From Nitrososphaerota archaeon (lineage in GTDB: Archaea > Thermoproteota > Nitrososphaeria > Nitrososphaerales > Nitrosopumilaceae), in contig JAUXKJ010000022.1 of NCBI GenBank assembly GCA_030624325.1, forward strand, positions 1 through 6,574: 6,574 nt of DNA, in the 5' to 3' direction. Position 1 is the first letter of the stretch; every line of letters starts with the position of its first letter. The position numbers and the translations under genes are program-made. The notes under the pieces were generated by a model that was not told the origin of the DNA, searched no databases, and was given only the letters and a program-made list of their open reading frames with translations. Positions 5,025 to 6,574 of this stretch are shown here, piece after piece.

Positions 5025-5906
5025 TTGACAGAGGTAGGGATTATTGGGACAGGAATGTTAGGAAAGGCAGTAGGTCTTCATCTTTTAGAATCAGGAATTA
5101 AATTAAATGTATACAATAGGACTAAAGAAAAAACAAAAGAGCTTGTAGAAAAAGGAGCCAAAAGCTTTGATTCACCAAAAGAGATTGCAAAGAATTCAGA
5201 ACTTGTATTAACAGTGGTAAAAGATGCAGATGCAGTAAGAGCAGTATCATTTGGTCAAAATGGCATTGTAGAAGGAAAGCATAATGATTTGGTTGTTGCC
5301 GATATGAGTACAATTAACCCAAATGATTCAAAAAATATAGCAAAAAAATTCCATGATGAAGGAATAATCATGCTTGATACTCCCGTGATGGGTGGTCCAA
5401 ATGTGGCCATAAATGGACAATTAGTAATGATGGCATCTGGAAATGAAGAGGCATTTGAAAAACACAAAAAGGTTTTCCAAACAATAGCACACAAGACTTT
5501 CTTTTTAGGAGAAAACGGAACTGCACATTCTGTAAAACTTGCAATGAATTTACAAATAGGAATGCTCGCACTTGCGTTATCAGAAGGAATCACGCTTACA
5601 CGTGGTGCAAAAGTAAACCCTGAAACATTTTTGAAAATTCTAAATTCAACTTACTTCAAAACAGGCATGAGCGAAAACAAAGCTTACCAAATGATCAAAG
5701 ATAAAGTAGAGCCAACATTTACCCTCAGAAATTTAAAAAAAGATCTTGATACTATCAATGATGCTGCAAAGTCGTATGGCCTAAAACTTCCAATGGCCTC
5801 ACAAGCACTTGAAGTTTACAATAAAGCAGTAGAGGATGGGTTTGGAGACATTGATTATACTGGAATTTTATCATACCTAAAAGAATCAACAAAGGTCGAA
5901 AATTAA
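5025..5906 (+). CDS. NADP-type beta-hydroxyacid dehydrogenase (3-hydroxyisobutyrate dehydrogenase / glyoxylate reductase family)
   Basis: At 293 residues this is the normal length for the family. The Rossmann motif is Gly8-Thr-Gly10-Met-Leu-Gly13, followed by Asn31-Arg32-Thr33 after the second strand, the pattern linked to NADPH preference. The substrate loop is DTPVMGGP (118-125), with DMSTI at 93-97. The catalytic Lys171 lies in KLAMN with Asn175, and the C-terminal all-helical domain includes KKDLD at 238-242. The start is TTG: the first in-frame ATG is residue 11, inside the GxGxxG motif, and would destroy the cofactor site, while no ATG or GTG lies upstream in frame. Substrates in the family include 3-hydroxyisobutyrate, tartronate semialdehyde, glyoxylate and succinic semialdehyde, and the sequence does not decide between them. 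It probably has its own promoter, as does the dehydrogenase 37 bases downstream. Confidence 0.9.
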   Translation: MTEVGIIGTGMLGKAVGLHLLESGIKLNVYNRTKEKTKELVEKGAKSFDSPKEIAKNSELVLTVVKDADAVRAVSFGQNGIVEGKHNDLVVADMSTINPNDSKNIAKKFHDEGIIMLDTPVMGGPNVAINGQLVMMASGNEEAFEKHKKVFQTIAHKTFFLGENGTAHSVKLAMNLQIGMLALALSEGITLTRGAKVNPETFLKILNSTYFKTGMSENKAYQMIKDKVEPTFTLRNLKKDLDTINDAAKSYGLKLPMASQALEVYNKAVEDGFGDIDYTGILSYLKESTKVEN

Positions 5907-5912
5907 CACAAG

Positions 5913-5921
5913 TAATTTAAG
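5913..5921 (+). promoter_or_regulatory. TATA-like box for the short-chain dehydrogenase
   Basis: TAATTTAAG is centred about 27 bases upstream of the ATG at 5944, inside the 37-base gap after the preceding gene. It suggests that the short-chain dehydrogenase has its own start of transcription, although read-through from upstream is also possible. Confidence 0.4.
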
Positions 5922-5943
5922 ATGACTTGTATATTCTAAAAAT

Positions 5944-6574
5944 ATGCGATTAAAAGACAAAGTCGCAATCGTTACTGGGGCTTCCAGTGAAATCGGAGTA
6001 AGTATTCTTAAACGATTAGTAGAAGAAGGAGCAAAAGTTGTTTTGCTTGGAAGAAATCTTAATTCACTTGAAAGGGCAAGATCAGAAGTTCCAGATAAAG
6101 ACGCCACGGTTGCAATTTCGTGTGACATTACAAATGAATCTCAAGTTATTCAGACCATGAGCCAGATTTTAAATAGTTATGGCAAAGTCGATATTTTAGT
6201 AAATAGTGCTGGAACCATAAATGATCCAATTCACTTTCATGAAATGTCTGAATCTGAAATTACGAGATTGATTGATGTTAACATGTTGGGAGTTTTCAAA
6301 ATGACTAACGCAGTTCTGCCAAGCTTGCGTGAAAAAAAAACCGGTTGCATAATCAATATTGGTTCTATTTCAAGCGAGCGAGCAATTCCCAGAGTTCATT
6401 TAGCAGTGTATTCTGCAACAAAGGCTGCAATTAACATGTTCACAAAATCAATTGCAGTCGAGTATGCCAGAAGCAATGTAAGGTGCGTTTGTATCAATCC
6501 AGGAATAATCAATTCTGGAATGATTAAACCGTATCTTGATGATCCAAAAGCAAGAAAAGTTTTGGAGGACAGAC
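5944..6574 (+). CDS. Short-chain dehydrogenase/reductase, C-terminus cut off by window end
   Basis: The reading frame is open from the ATG to the window edge, giving 210 residues of a protein expected to be about 240-260. It is a classical SDR: KDKVAIVTGASSEIG at 4-18, Asp61 in CDIT, the NSAG motif at 87-90, Asn113, Ser143 thirteen residues before Tyr156, and Tyr156-SAT-Lys160, followed by INPG at 184-187. The full Asn-Ser-Tyr-Lys tetrad is present, so it should be catalytic. In the usual TGxxxGxG cofactor motif the middle Gly is replaced by Glu16 (TGASSEIG). Arg37 after the second strand (LLGRN) suggests NADP(H). The sequence resembles FabG-like 3-oxoacyl reductases and other broad SDRs, and the substrate cannot be told. 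It follows the beta-hydroxyacid dehydrogenase by 37 bases. Confidence 0.88.
   Translation, partial: MRLKDKVAIVTGASSEIGVSILKRLVEEGAKVVLLGRNLNSLERARSEVPDKDATVAISCDITNESQVIQTMSQILNSYGKVDILVNSAGTINDPIHFHEMSESEITRLIDVNMLGVFKMTNAVLPSLREKKTGCIINIGSISSERAIPRVHLAVYSATKAAINMFTKSIAVEYARSNVRCVCINPGIINSGMIKPYLDDPKARKVLEDR

Noticed and set aside
5122..5593. Three minus-strand frames of 63-112 codons
   Set aside because: All are antisense to the dehydrogenase, whose motifs run through this stretch. They are Leu-, Phe- and Ser-rich shadows of the coding frame.
5886..6128. Minus-strand 80-codon frame
   Set aside because: It is antisense to the start of the short-chain dehydrogenase, which has the cofactor motif and a TATA-like box.
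1..6574. CRISPR array, insertion sequence, prophage or toxin-antitoxin pair
   Set aside because: There are no regularly spaced repeats, transposase or integrase motifs, phage genes or typical toxin folds on either strand.

Overview
The window looks like a piece of an AT-rich, mesophilic archaeal chromosome, most likely an ammonia-oxidising thaumarchaeon (Nitrososphaerota, Nitrosopumilus-like). The reasons are an archaeal Nre DNA-repair protein ending in a PCNA-binding box, short C2H2 zinc-finger proteins beside a membrane-anchored DsbA-like protein, a signal-less BtuF-like protein, and TATA-like boxes centred about 26 bases upstream of most start codons, the spacing expected of leaderless archaeal mRNAs. 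The taxon is inferred from gene content and base composition, not from a marker gene. I see no mobile element, CRISPR array, rRNA or tRNA.

Layout: (1) 8-1168, minus: Nre-type repair protein, divergent from (2) 1272-2198, plus: BtuF/FepB-fold protein without a signal peptide. (3) 2199-2652: a 454-base gap between convergent genes, long for such a compact region. It holds two possible very small minus-strand genes, a strong 57-base stem-loop, a weaker inverted repeat and several T-runs. (4) 2653-4490, minus: four genes. In transcription order they are a 122-residue protein with a C-terminal C2H2 finger (GTG start), a 61-residue zinc-finger protein, a membrane-anchored DsbA-like thioredoxin-fold protein, and a four- to five-helix membrane protein with a Cys-Ser-Cys-Gly-Pro motif. 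The last two are one base apart and surely co-transcribed. The first three each have their own TATA-like box. (5) 4584-4970, plus: a 128-residue protein I do not recognise. (6) 5025-5906, plus: a beta-hydroxyacid dehydrogenase starting at TTG. (7) 5944 to the window end, plus: a short-chain dehydrogenase cut off by the window edge.

How the genes fit together: the DsbA-like protein and its membrane partner are the clearest functional unit. They probably make a thiol-disulfide relay across the membrane, and a possible 46-residue protein with a Cys-Ile-Cys motif may follow them. The two zinc-finger proteins upstream could be regulators or nucleic-acid/protein adaptors, but nothing in the sequence fixes their targets. 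The two dehydrogenases at the end are neighbours with separate promoters, and their substrates cannot be read from the sequence.
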